A stretch of DNA of 8,933 nucleotides. Origin: an uncultured Clostridiaceae bacterium. GTDB taxonomy: Bacteria > Bacillota > Clostridia > Lachnospirales > Lachnospiraceae. Made by a program: the position numbers and the translations under genes. The stretch spans positions 1-8,933 of the forward strand of contig CAMWOF010000083.1 in assembly GCA_947175805.1 (NCBI GenBank). Direction: 5' to 3'. Positions 1-6,407 of this stretch are shown here, piece after piece; the first letter of the stretch is position 1, and each line of letters starts with the position of its first letter. Below the pieces are notes generated by a model. The model was not told where the DNA came from and made no database searches. It was given only the letters and a program-made list of their open reading frames with translations.

Positions 1-20
1 AATATCAACCATGCTTTTTT

Positions 21-49
21 ATCATACAATATGCCTACTATTTCTTCAA
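21..49 (-). promoter_or_regulatory. Candidate sigma-A promoter reading out of the left edge
   Basis: Read on the minus strand, TTGAAG (44-49) is followed after exactly 17 bases by TATGAT (21-26). These match the -35 and -10 consensus at four and five of six positions. The pair sits just beyond the terminator that ends the glucokinase gene and points the same way, so it probably drives a gene that starts beyond the left edge. In related Clostridia the next gene is often murB, but nothing in this window shows that. Confidence 0.55.
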
Positions 50-60
50 TGTGAAATGCA

Positions 61-92
61 TATAAAAAAAAAGGGGGAATTTCTCCCCCTTT
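61..92 (-). terminator. Intrinsic terminator after the glucokinase gene
   Basis: On the minus strand AAAGGGGGA and TCCCCCTTT form a nine-pair stem (70-78 with 84-92) around a five-base loop, and the transcript then runs into a long U tract (down to about 64). It begins about 40 bases after the glucokinase stop codon, where a rho-independent terminator is expected. It separates the uvrC-hprK-glucokinase block from the promoter at 21-49. Confidence 0.93.
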
Positions 93-130
93 GGGCATTT
101 TGCCTATGAAGTGTGCATATATCTCTTTAT

Positions 131-1072
131 TTATTTTCCGAGAATCGCATTTGCCGCACCGTAAATACCGGCATCATTTCCCAGGGTTGCCAAAGCAAAC
201 TTTGTACCCCTGCAGGCATGAAATGCATATTTCTGAAAATATTTGCTTGTCGTGTCTATCAACACCTGGCCGGCTCTCGACACACCGCCGCCAATCACAA
301 AAATTTCCGGGTCTACAACACATGCAATCTGTGCCAGCGCCTTGCCGAGACATCTGCCGTGCTCCTCTACCAAATCGCTTGCCAGCTCGTCTCCCTCTTT
401 TGCTGCGTCAAAGATTTCTTTGGCAGATACATATTGCAGGCTGCGCAGCTTTGACGGCTTATCCGAACTGTCTAATACTTTGTTGGCAGCCCGCACAATG
501 CCTGTGGCTGAAGTATACTGCTCCAGGCATCCTGTCTTTCCACAGCCGCACACCTCCGTCTCATCATCATTAATCTGCATATGACCGATTTCGCCGCCTG
601 CACCGTTTACCCCGGACAGCATCTTACCATTTAAGATAATTCCGCCGCCCACGCCGGTTCCCAACGTCACCATTACCTGGTTTGAATATCCCTTACCGCC
701 GCCCTGCCACATCTCTCCAAGGGCAGCCATATTGGCATCGTTTCCTGCTTTTACCGGAAGTCCGACCAGCTTCTCCAGCTCATCCTCTACATTGAAAACG
801 CCCCAGCCTAAATTAGCGCATTTTAAGACAGTACCGTCCTCCTTTACCGGTCCCGGAACACCCATGCCCACGCCGGCAACATCCTTCTTGTCAATATTCT
901 TGTCTGTCAGCTTGTCCAGAACCGACTCTGCCACATCTCCCAGAATATACTTACCGCCTTCATCCTTTCTGGTGGTAATCTCCCATTTATCAAGAAGCTC
1001 ACCGGAAACAGTAAACAGCCCAAGCTTTACTGTGGTTCCCCCAATATCAACGCCTACTACATACTCTGCCAT
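131..1072 (-). CDS. glcK: ROK-family glucokinase
   Basis: This 313-residue cytosolic enzyme most likely transfers phosphate from ATP to glucose, giving glucose 6-phosphate for glycolysis. Numbered from the chosen start, the ATP phosphate loop DIGGT is at 9-13, the catalytic Asp is D112 in GNDAN, the second glycine-rich loop LGTGVGGG is at 137-144, and the adenosine region VIGGGVS is at 259-265. The ROK zinc site is complete: H164 in GGEIGH, then C175, C177 and C182 in CGCGKTGC, followed by LEQ. Length and motif order are typical of Gram-positive ROK glucokinases. The frame is open to an ATG at 1087, but GGAGG (1085-1081) lies inside those first codons and is 8 nt from the ATG at 1072, so translation should begin with MAEYVVGVDIGGT. 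The gene follows hprK closely and ends at a strong terminator. Glucose preference is inferred; another hexose or N-acetylmannosamine cannot be ruled out. Confidence 0.93.
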   Translation of the reverse strand: MAEYVVGVDIGGTTVKLGLFTVSGELLDKWEITTRKDEGGKYILGDVAESVLDKLTDKNIDKKDVAGVGMGVPGPVKEDGTVLKCANLGWGVFNVEDELEKLVGLPVKAGNDANMAALGEMWQGGGKGYSNQVMVTLGTGVGGGIILNGKMLSGVNGAGGEIGHMQINDDETEVCGCGKTGCLEQYTSATGIVRAANKVLDSSDKPSKLRSLQYVSAKEIFDAAKEGDELASDLVEEHGRCLGKALAQIACVVDPEIFVIGGGVSRAGQVLIDTTSKYFQKYAFHACRGTKFALATLGNDAGIYGAANAILGK

Positions 1073-1080
1073 AATCATAT

Positions 1081-1085
1081 CCTCC
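1081..1085 (-). promoter_or_regulatory. Ribosome binding site that decides the glucokinase start
   Basis: GGAGG on the minus strand has 8 nt between it and the ATG at 1072-1070, an ideal spacing. It overlaps the upstream in-frame ATG (1087-1085) and lies only 2 nt from the ATG at 1078-1076, so both of those are poor start choices. Confidence 0.8.
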
Positions 1086-1092
1086 ATTTATC

Positions 1093-2028
1093 TTAATCTT
1101 CCAGCTCTCCCATCATGTTCTTTGTCACGCGGTTCTGCAGCTCCAGCGCAGCATTATATCCCATCTTTTTTTGTCTGTGATTAACTGCCGCCGCCTCCAC
1201 AATTACTGCCAGATTCCGCCCCGGCCGAATTGGCAGGGAGTGGCTGACTACCTTATTCCCCAAAAACTCCGTATACTGATCCTCTAAGCCCATACGGTCA
1301 TACTCCGTATCCTTGCTCCACTCCTCCAGTTTGATTACCAGATCAATGGAATGGGTCATCTCGACGCACTCAATACCGAACAATGTCTTGACATCAATGA
1401 TGCCAATCCCCCGAAGCTCGATAAAATGCCTGGTAACACTGGGCGCCGAGCCAATCAGCGTATCATCGCTGACCTTCTTAATCTCCACCACGTCATCGGA
1501 TACCAGGCGGTGCCCTCTCTTAATCAGCTCAATGGCCGCCTCGCTCTTTCCGATACCGCTCTCACCCATAATCAGGATACCCTCACCGTATACATCCACC
1601 AGTACCGCATGAATGGAAATCCGCGGCGCAAGCTCCACATGCAGCCAGCGGACGATTTCCGCCACAAAATTTGAGGTGCTCTTTGAGCAGGAATACACCG
1701 GCACGCCATGCTTCTTTGCAATTTCTAAAATGTACGGCTCCGGCTCTATGTCCCGACAAAATATCAGGCATGGAAACTGATAACTGAAAAACTTCTCTAA
1801 GGTTGCCTGATTCTCCTCCACCGTGTGCATATTGGTCAGGTATGCGTGCTCTACATTTCCGCACACCTGAATCCGGGCGGCATCAAAGTGCTCAAAAAAA
1901 CCTGCAAACTGTACTGCCGGACGGTTGATATCCGGGTCTGCCACCATGATCTCATCGGTATTTATTTCCGGTATCAGGCTGACAAGCTTCATCTTCTCTA
2001 CCACTTTTGTCAATGATATTGAATACAT
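1093..2028 (-). CDS. hprK: HPr kinase/phosphorylase
   Basis: This 311-residue bifunctional cytosolic enzyme phosphorylates HPr on its regulatory serine and also removes that phosphate. It is the sensor that sets carbon catabolite repression through CcpA in Firmicutes. The N-terminal domain covers about 1-130. The C-terminal kinase domain carries the P-loop GESGIGKS at 155-162, preceded by H140 and followed by D178-D179 in SDD, which match known catalytic positions. The HprK signature ELRGIGIIDV is at 204-213, and PIRPGRN at 266-272 falls in the C-terminal region involved in the phosphorylase reaction. Length is typical for the family. The ATG at 2028 is supported by AAGGAG (2040-2035), 6 nt away, and by the family-like N terminus. 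The internal Met13 is less likely. The stop codon is 20 nt before the glucokinase start, implying co-transcription. In the family, activity responds to fructose 1,6-bisphosphate, ATP and phosphate. Confidence 0.97.
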   Translation of the reverse strand: MYSISLTKVVEKMKLVSLIPEINTDEIMVADPDINRPAVQFAGFFEHFDAARIQVCGNVEHAYLTNMHTVEENQATLEKFFSYQFPCLIFCRDIEPEPYILEIAKKHGVPVYSCSKSTSNFVAEIVRWLHVELAPRISIHAVLVDVYGEGILIMGESGIGKSEAAIELIKRGHRLVSDDVVEIKKVSDDTLIGSAPSVTRHFIELRGIGIIDVKTLFGIECVEMTHSIDLVIKLEEWSKDTEYDRMGLEDQYTEFLGNKVVSHSLPIRPGRNLAVIVEAAAVNHRQKKMGYNAALELQNRVTKNMMGELED

Positions 2029-2034
2029 ACTGCG

Positions 2035-2040
2035 CTCCTT
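2035..2040 (-). promoter_or_regulatory. Ribosome binding site of hprK
   Basis: AAGGAG on the minus strand stands 6 nt before the ATG at 2028-2026 and supports that codon as the start. Confidence 0.8.
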
Positions 2041-2062
2041 TCCGTTCTGTAATATAGATGTT

Positions 2063-2091
2063 ATTTTACCACAGACAGGGCATAATTACCA
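2063..2091 (-). promoter_or_regulatory. Possible extended -10 promoter for hprK-glcK
   Basis: In the 79-nt gap between uvrC and hprK the minus strand has TAAAAT (2063-2068), five of six consensus positions. It is preceded directly by TGG (2069-2071), giving the TGN form of an extended -10. The -35 at 17 bases (TGGTAA, 2086-2091) is weak, matching three of six, as is common with extended -10 promoters. Transcription would start near 2056, leaving a leader of about 28 nt. I see no terminator in this gap, so read-through from uvrC is also expected. Confidence 0.45.
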
Positions 2092-2107
2092 GCCCCAATG
2101 ACTTAAT

Positions 2108-3934
2108 CTATGCTTCCGTGTCCGCATCAGGATGGAAAAAAATATAGACAGATTTTGCCGCCTGCGCCGTCATTCCCGGTGATGCCAGCAGCGCGTCATA
2201 ATCCGCTTCCCGAATGGCGGCAATATCCTTAAAATGCATCATGAGCTGTTTTCGCCTCACCGGCCCAATCCCTTTAATGTCATCTAAAATGGAATGTACC
2301 TGCTCCTTTCCCCTCAGCTGCTTATGATAGGTGATAGCAAACCGATGCGCCTCATCCTGGATTCTTGTAATCAGGGCAAATGCCTCACTCCCCGCAGGAA
2401 AGCAGATCTCTGTATTGTTATAATACAGGCCCCGCGTCCGGTGGTTGTCGTCCTTTACCATACCCACCACCGGCACACAGATATTCAGCTGCTCCAGCAC
2501 ATTAAGCGCTACATTTACCTGTCCTTTTCCGCCGTCCATCAGCAGCAAGTCCGGAAGGATGTCAAACCGCTCGTCCGTAAACCGCCTGGTCAGCACCTCC
2601 TCCATACTTTTATAATCATCAGGCCCCGTCACTGTGCGCAGACGGAATTTTCGGTAATCATTTTTCTTTGCCTTACCGTTCTCAAACACAACCATGGAGG
2701 CAACAGACAGCACACCACTGATATTGGAAATATCGAACGCCTCCATGCGGGAAAGCCCGGAAAGCCCAAGAAGCCCTTCCATTTCCCGCACCGCTCCAAT
2801 GGTTCTTGCCTCCTGCCGTTTTATTTTTTCCAGATCCTGCCTAAGCACCAGCTCCGCATTCTCCTTTGCCAGCGCCATGAGCTTGTGCTTCTCGCCCCGC
2901 TTTGGCACCAGCACATTTACCTTGTGCCCCTGCCGCTTTGTGAGCCAGTCCTCCACTACCTGACGCTCGGAAATGTCCTCCTCTATCAAAATCTGCCGTG
3001 GCAAAAAAGGAGTTCCTGCATAATACTGCTTAATAAAAGCATTCAGGATATCCGATGCGCTCTCTCCCTCACTTCCGGTCATGTGGAAATGCTCCCTGCC
3101 TAAGATTTTTCCCTGTCTGACAAAAAATGCGGCCACCACCGCTTCCCTGTCATCCATGGCAATGGCAATGATATCCCTGTCCTCCGCATCCGCATTGGTA
3201 ATGCGCTGCTTGCCAGTGACATGCCTTACACTGTCCAGCAAATCCCTGTATTCCGCTGCCTGCTCAAAATCCAGGCTTTCCGCTGCCTGCTGCATTTTCT
3301 GCTCCAAATCCCTGACCACGGGTTTAAAATCCCCGTCCAAAAAGGACAGCGCCCTGTCTACATGCTCCCGGTAAGCCTCCTCACTAATATATCCCTGGCA
3401 AGGTGCCGGACACTGGTGTATCTGGTAGTAGAGGCAGGGGCGTTCCTTCCCGATATCCCTGGGAAGGCTTCGGTTGCAGGAGCGCACATGATAGAGTTTT
3501 TTCAACAAGTCGATAGTATCCTTCACCGCCGCCGAGGAGGTAAAGGGTCCAAAATACCTGCTCTTATCCCGCTTCATCTGCCGGGCAAACAAAATCCGCG
3601 GGAACTCCTCCTCCACCGTCACCCGGATAAAAGGATAACTCTTATCATCCTTCAGCATGGTATTATAACGGGGACGGTGCTCCTTAATCAGATTGTTCTC
3701 CAGCACCAGCGCCTCTAACTCCGAATCTGTAATAATATACTCAAACCATGCAATCCTGGAAACCATTTTCTCTATCTTCGGCGACCTCGTCCTGCTGGTC
3801 TGGAAATATTGGCGGACACGGTTCTTCAGGTTAATCGCCTTTCCCACATAAATAATCTCGTCACTTTTGCTGTGCATGAGATATACTCCCGGCTTATCCG
3901 GAAGCTTTTTCAATTCCTCTGTCAGGTCAAACAT
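2108..3934 (-). CDS. uvrC: UvrABC excinuclease subunit C
   Basis: UvrC joins the UvrB-DNA complex and makes both incisions around a bulky lesion in nucleotide excision repair. Numbered from the chosen start the protein is 608 residues, normal for the family. The N-terminal GIY-YIG nuclease, which makes the 3' cut, shows GVY at 16-18, IYVGK at 28-32, R39 and the probable catalytic E79. Cysteines C153, C167, C175 and C179 match the conserved cluster reported to bind iron-sulfur. A UVR domain for contact with UvrB lies at about 204-239. The RNase H-like nuclease, which makes the 5' cut, has D400 (DISNISG), D467 (LLMDGGKGQ) and H537, and helix-hairpin-helix DNA-binding motifs follow at about 545-600. 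The frame is open to an ATG at 3970, but the ATG at 3934 has GGGGA 6 nt upstream and yields the family-typical start MFDLTEELKKLPDKPGVYLM. It is separated from ftsH by a terminator and probably has its own promoter. Confidence 0.97.
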   Translation of the reverse strand: MFDLTEELKKLPDKPGVYLMHSKSDEIIYVGKAINLKNRVRQYFQTSRTRSPKIEKMVSRIAWFEYIITDSELEALVLENNLIKEHRPRYNTMLKDDKSYPFIRVTVEEEFPRILFARQMKRDKSRYFGPFTSSAAVKDTIDLLKKLYHVRSCNRSLPRDIGKERPCLYYQIHQCPAPCQGYISEEAYREHVDRALSFLDGDFKPVVRDLEQKMQQAAESLDFEQAAEYRDLLDSVRHVTGKQRITNADAEDRDIIAIAMDDREAVVAAFFVRQGKILGREHFHMTGSEGESASDILNAFIKQYYAGTPFLPRQILIEEDISERQVVEDWLTKRQGHKVNVLVPKRGEKHKLMALAKENAELVLRQDLEKIKRQEARTIGAVREMEGLLGLSGLSRMEAFDISNISGVLSVASMVVFENGKAKKNDYRKFRLRTVTGPDDYKSMEEVLTRRFTDERFDILPDLLLMDGGKGQVNVALNVLEQLNICVPVVGMVKDDNHRTRGLYYNNTEICFPAGSEAFALITRIQDEAHRFAITYHKQLRGKEQVHSILDDIKGIGPVRRKQLMMHFKDIAAIREADYDALLASPGMTAQAAKSVYIFFHPDADTEA

Positions 3935-3940
3935 ATAGAT

Positions 3941-3945
3941 TCCCC
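3941..3945 (-). promoter_or_regulatory. Probable uvrC ribosome binding site
   Basis: GGGGA on the minus strand is 6 nt from the ATG at 3934-3932. It is a modest Shine-Dalgarno match. The alternative ATG at 3970 has only AGGA (3989-3986), which is 15 nt away and too distant. Confidence 0.55.
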
Positions 3946-3993
3946 ACTTTCCGGGCTGTCTTCTCCACATAAAACTGTCATCTTATCCTGCTT

Positions 3994-4022
3994 ATTATAG
4001 CAAAAAAAGCCTGAGAAATCAT
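3994..4022 (-). promoter_or_regulatory. Candidate uvrC promoter overlapping the ftsH terminator
   Basis: On the minus strand a perfect TATAAT (3994-3999) lies 17 bases after ATGATT (4017-4022), a three-of-six -35 match. The expected start of transcription is near 3987, giving a uvrC leader of about 53 nt. The -35 and spacer coincide with the loop, 3' stem and T tract of the ftsH terminator. The -10 is convincing; the -35 is weak, so strength is uncertain. Confidence 0.6.
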
Positions 4023-4033
4023 CTCAGACTTTT
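4002..4033 (-). terminator. Intrinsic terminator after ftsH
   Basis: On the minus strand GTCTGAGA (4029-4022) pairs with TCTCAGGC (4016-4009), with one G-U pair, around a five-base loop. Flanking A-U pairs extend the stem, and seven T residues follow (4008-4002). It begins about 64 bases after the ftsH stop codon and is a clear rho-independent terminator. Read the other way the stem is followed by only four T residues, so any function on the plus strand would be weak. Confidence 0.9.
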
Positions 4034-4096
4034 CGCTTTTTCTTTTCTTATTTATTCCGCAAACGCTCCCTGAGCTTAAACACTTGCTTTTTAAGG

Positions 4097-6184
4097 CTAT
4101 TCGCCATGCGAAGTCTCCGCTGCATCCGCCGCTTCTGCTTCGTCAGCCACAGTCTGCCCTGTAGTATCCGGCGCTTCATCATTTGCAGAAGCTCCAACCT
4201 CCGCTGCACCCAATTCCTCCTCTGTCTGAGCTTTTTCAGATGATACTTCTTTGTGTTCTGTCGTCCCATCAGCAGTCTCCTCCTCACCAAACTTTTCCTC
4301 ATCCGCTGATTTTAAGGTTTCGCCGGTAATCCTTGCATAAATCTCCATAAATTCCTTTCCAGTAATGGTCTCCTTTTCATAAAGGTATTTTGCAAGCGCA
4401 TCCAGCAAATCCTCGTGTTCCTTTAACAACTTGTACGCCTTATCATAGGAATCCTTCATCAGCCTGCGTACCGCATCATCCACCTTCGTCTGTGTCTGCT
4501 CAGAGCAGTTCATATAGGTATTTCCGCTTAAATACTGATCCTCCATATTTTCCAATGCCACCATTCCGAATTCATCAGACATACCCAGCATGGTAATCAT
4601 ACGCCGTGCCTTGTTGGTGGCATCCTTGATATCGCCATAGGCGCCGTCCGTAATCGAGCCAAATTTAATTGCCTCCGCCGCACGGCCTGCACAATAGGTA
4701 ACCAAATCAGCCTCCAATTCCTCTCTGGTGGTCAGATGTTTTTCCTCCTCCGGCACCTGCCATACGTAGCCCAGTGCGCCGTGGGTTCTCGGGATAATCG
4801 TAATCTTCTGCACCGGCTCCGTGTGCTTTTGCAGTGCGGTACACAGGGCATGCCCTGTTTCGTGGTATGCCACAATTTCTTTCTCCCGCTTGCTCAAAAT
4901 GCGGTCCTTCTTCTGCTTGCCCGCAAACACGACCTCCACCGCCTCAAACAAATCGGACTGGCTGACGAGCTCTTTCCCCGCCTTGACAGCGCCAAGCGCC
5001 GCCTCGTTGATGATATTTGCCAAATCTGCGCCTACCGCACCGGAGGTTGCCAGCGCCAGCTCCTTCAAATCCACGGTCTCATCCATCTTAACATTCTTGG
5101 AATGTACCTTCAGCGTCTCCACTCTTCCCTTTAAATCCGGCTTTTCCACCACAACCCTGCGGTCGAATCTGCCCGGTCTAAGCAGCGCCTTATCCAACAC
5201 CTCCGGCCGGTTGGTTGCCGCCAGAATCACAATACCTTTAGAGGTATCAAAACCGTCCATCTCCGAGAGAAGCTGGTTTAAGGTCTGTTCCCGCTCGGAG
5301 TCCCCGCCGTGCCTGCTGTCACGGCTCCTTCCAATCGCATCAATCTCGTCAATAAATATGATACACGGCGCCATGCTGTTCGCCTGTTTAAAGAGGTCAC
5401 GCACCCTGGATGCACCTACACCCACATACATTTCCACAAAATCTGAGCCGGACAATGAGAAAAACGGTACATCCGCCTCTCCCGCTACCGCCTTAGCAAG
5501 CAGTGTCTTACCTGTTCCCGGAGGGCCCACCAAAAGCGCACCCTTCGGCAGCTTTGCGCCAATTTCTAAATATCTGCCCGGATTATGCAGAAAATCCACC
5601 ATCTCCGTCAGGGATTCCTTGGATTCATCCTGCCCCGCCAGATCCTCAAAGGTCACGCCGGTCTTTTTCTCCATATAGCGCTTAGCCGTACTCTTGCCAA
5701 CGCCCATAATGCCGCCGCCGCCCCTGGTCATGGTACGGAACAGCACGAACAGCAGCCCCCAGAACAAGAGCAGGGAAATTGCATAATAGAGAATCTCCGT
5801 AAACATGCTGCCCTCTGTGGAAATACCGGTAAACTCTACATCCGCTTGCTCCAGCCGCTTCACCAGCTCATAATCGGTCACACGCACTGCCACATACGTA
5901 ACCTCTGACACAGGATTCGTCTGCTCCTTGGGCTTGATGTTAATCTTGGTGCCGGTTATCTCTACACTCTCCACCTCTTTATTCTCAAGCATTTCAATAA
6001 ACTGGCTGTAAGGAATCTCCTTCTCCGTGCCGCCGGTATATGAATCATATACATTCTTAAAAATCAACAGCAATACAGCGGAAACCAACATAACCATAAG
6101 TACATTTCTCGGCGAGCCCCCCGGACGGCTGCCGTTGTTGTTGGAATTTGGATTCCCATTGCTGTTATTATTGTTTTCTTCCAT
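4097..6184 (-). CDS. ftsH: ATP-dependent zinc metalloprotease FtsH
   Basis: FtsH is a membrane-bound AAA+ protease that forms hexamers and degrades misfolded membrane proteins and short-lived cytosolic regulators. The 695-residue product begins with an Asn-rich cytosolic stretch (1-18), then a membrane segment (about 27-44), an external domain (about 45-125) and a second membrane segment (about 127-149). The AAA domain has Walker A GPPGTGKT (220-227), the pore loop MYVG around Y253, Walker B IIFIDEID (275-282) and the second region of homology AATNRP...RPGRFDR (322-342). The protease domain has the zinc site HETGH (441-445) with D518 as the likely third ligand. The last 75 residues or so are acidic, rich in Glu and Ala, and of low complexity. 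GGAGG 7 nt upstream fixes the start. It has its own promoter and terminator. Compared with Bacillus FtsH it has HETGH for HEGGH, AEAIKFG for AEEIIFG and GAYGD for GAHND, which suggests a clostridial paralogue. Confidence 0.97.
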   Translation of the reverse strand: MEENNNNSNGNPNSNNNGSRPGGSPRNVLMVMLVSAVLLLIFKNVYDSYTGGTEKEIPYSQFIEMLENKEVESVEITGTKINIKPKEQTNPVSEVTYVAVRVTDYELVKRLEQADVEFTGISTEGSMFTEILYYAISLLLFWGLLFVLFRTMTRGGGGIMGVGKSTAKRYMEKKTGVTFEDLAGQDESKESLTEMVDFLHNPGRYLEIGAKLPKGALLVGPPGTGKTLLAKAVAGEADVPFFSLSGSDFVEMYVGVGASRVRDLFKQANSMAPCIIFIDEIDAIGRSRDSRHGGDSEREQTLNQLLSEMDGFDTSKGIVILAATNRPEVLDKALLRPGRFDRRVVVEKPDLKGRVETLKVHSKNVKMDETVDLKELALATSGAVGADLANIINEAALGAVKAGKELVSQSDLFEAVEVVFAGKQKKDRILSKREKEIVAYHETGHALCTALQKHTEPVQKITIIPRTHGALGYVWQVPEEEKHLTTREELEADLVTYCAGRAAEAIKFGSITDGAYGDIKDATNKARRMITMLGMSDEFGMVALENMEDQYLSGNTYMNCSEQTQTKVDDAVRRLMKDSYDKAYKLLKEHEDLLDALAKYLYEKETITGKEFMEIYARITGETLKSADEEKFGEEETADGTTEHKEVSSEKAQTEEELGAAEVGASANDEAPDTTGQTVADEAEAADAAETSHGE

Positions 6185-6191
6185 TTACAAT

Positions 6192-6196
6192 CCTCC
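6192..6196 (-). promoter_or_regulatory. Ribosome binding site of ftsH
   Basis: GGAGG on the minus strand lies 7 nt before the ATG at 6184-6182, a strong match at good spacing. It supports the Asn-rich N terminus as genuinely translated. Confidence 0.88.
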
Positions 6197-6244
6197 GTTT
6201 TTACCGTATAAGTCCAGTGATTAGTAACATACATCCTTTGTCAG

Positions 6245-6261
6245 CATACAACAAATGTATG
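6245..6261 (-). promoter_or_regulatory. Small hairpin in the ftsH leader, with an alternative partner
   Basis: In the leader transcript CATACA (6261-6256) pairs perfectly with TGTATG (6250-6245) around a five-base loop. The first arm, extended to CATACAT (6261-6255), could instead pair over seven bases with ATGTATG at 6234-6228, so the two pairings exclude each other. The second pairing ends about 30 nt before the ribosome binding site. A regulatory role is possible but rests only on complementarity. Confidence 0.4.
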
Positions 6262-6283
6262 TCGAAATTATGAATTTTGCGCT

Positions 6284-6332
6284 GCCAATATTATCCGCTT
6301 AATCCGCAGCCCCAAGGGGTGGACATATTGGC
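6284..6332 (-). promoter_or_regulatory. Larger hairpin at the 5' end of the ftsH leader
   Basis: On the minus strand GCCAATAT (6332-6325) and ATATTGGC (6291-6284) are perfectly complementary over eight bases. They enclose a region with an inner CCCC/GGGG inverted repeat (6311-6320 approximately). It lies about 8-10 nt downstream of the predicted transcription start, so it would form at the 5' end of the ftsH mRNA. A stabilising or sensing role is possible; I do not recognise a known riboswitch. Confidence 0.45.
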
Positions 6333-6346
6333 TCATACAAGGTTTT

Positions 6347-6375
6347 ATTATATCGGCTTTCGCAGATAAAAGCAA
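6347..6375 (-). promoter_or_regulatory. Sigma-A-type promoter of ftsH
   Basis: On the minus strand TTGCTT (6370-6375) precedes a perfect TATAAT (6347-6352) by exactly 17 bases. Transcription should start near 6340, leaving a leader of about 155 nt. AT-rich sequence just upstream, including the 14-bp repeat at 6379-6392, could act as an UP element. Confidence 0.72.
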
Positions 6376-6378
6376 ATA

Positions 6379-6392
6379 AAAGATTTATAAAA
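6379..6392. repeat. 14-bp direct repeat, copy 1
   Basis: AAAGATTTATAAAA on the plus strand, identical to the copy at 6580-6593. The two copies bracket the inverted-repeat element. This copy lies immediately upstream of the ftsH -35 box. Confidence 0.7.
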
Positions 6393-6407
6393 CTTATCCA
6401 TTAATGC

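Noticed and set aside
2069..2107. A GGGC/GCCC inverted repeat between uvrC and hprK as a terminator or attenuator.
   Set aside because: It has only four pairs, a ten-base loop and no T tract.
2294..3103. A 269-codon plus-strand frame opposite uvrC.
   Set aside because: It is antisense to well-conserved UvrC domains and has no family motif. The other plus-strand frames in the window were rejected for the same reason.
4048..4302. An 84-codon minus-strand frame rich in Arg, Lys and Leu that overlaps the end of ftsH.
   Set aside because: It is a shifted reading of the low-complexity ftsH tail. The composition is what an out-of-frame acidic Glu/Ala-rich region gives, and ftsH is clearly the coding frame.
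4821..5678. A 285-codon plus-strand frame opposite ftsH.
   Set aside because: It is antisense to the most conserved part of ftsH, shows no recognisable domain, and its length follows from codon bias on the other strand.
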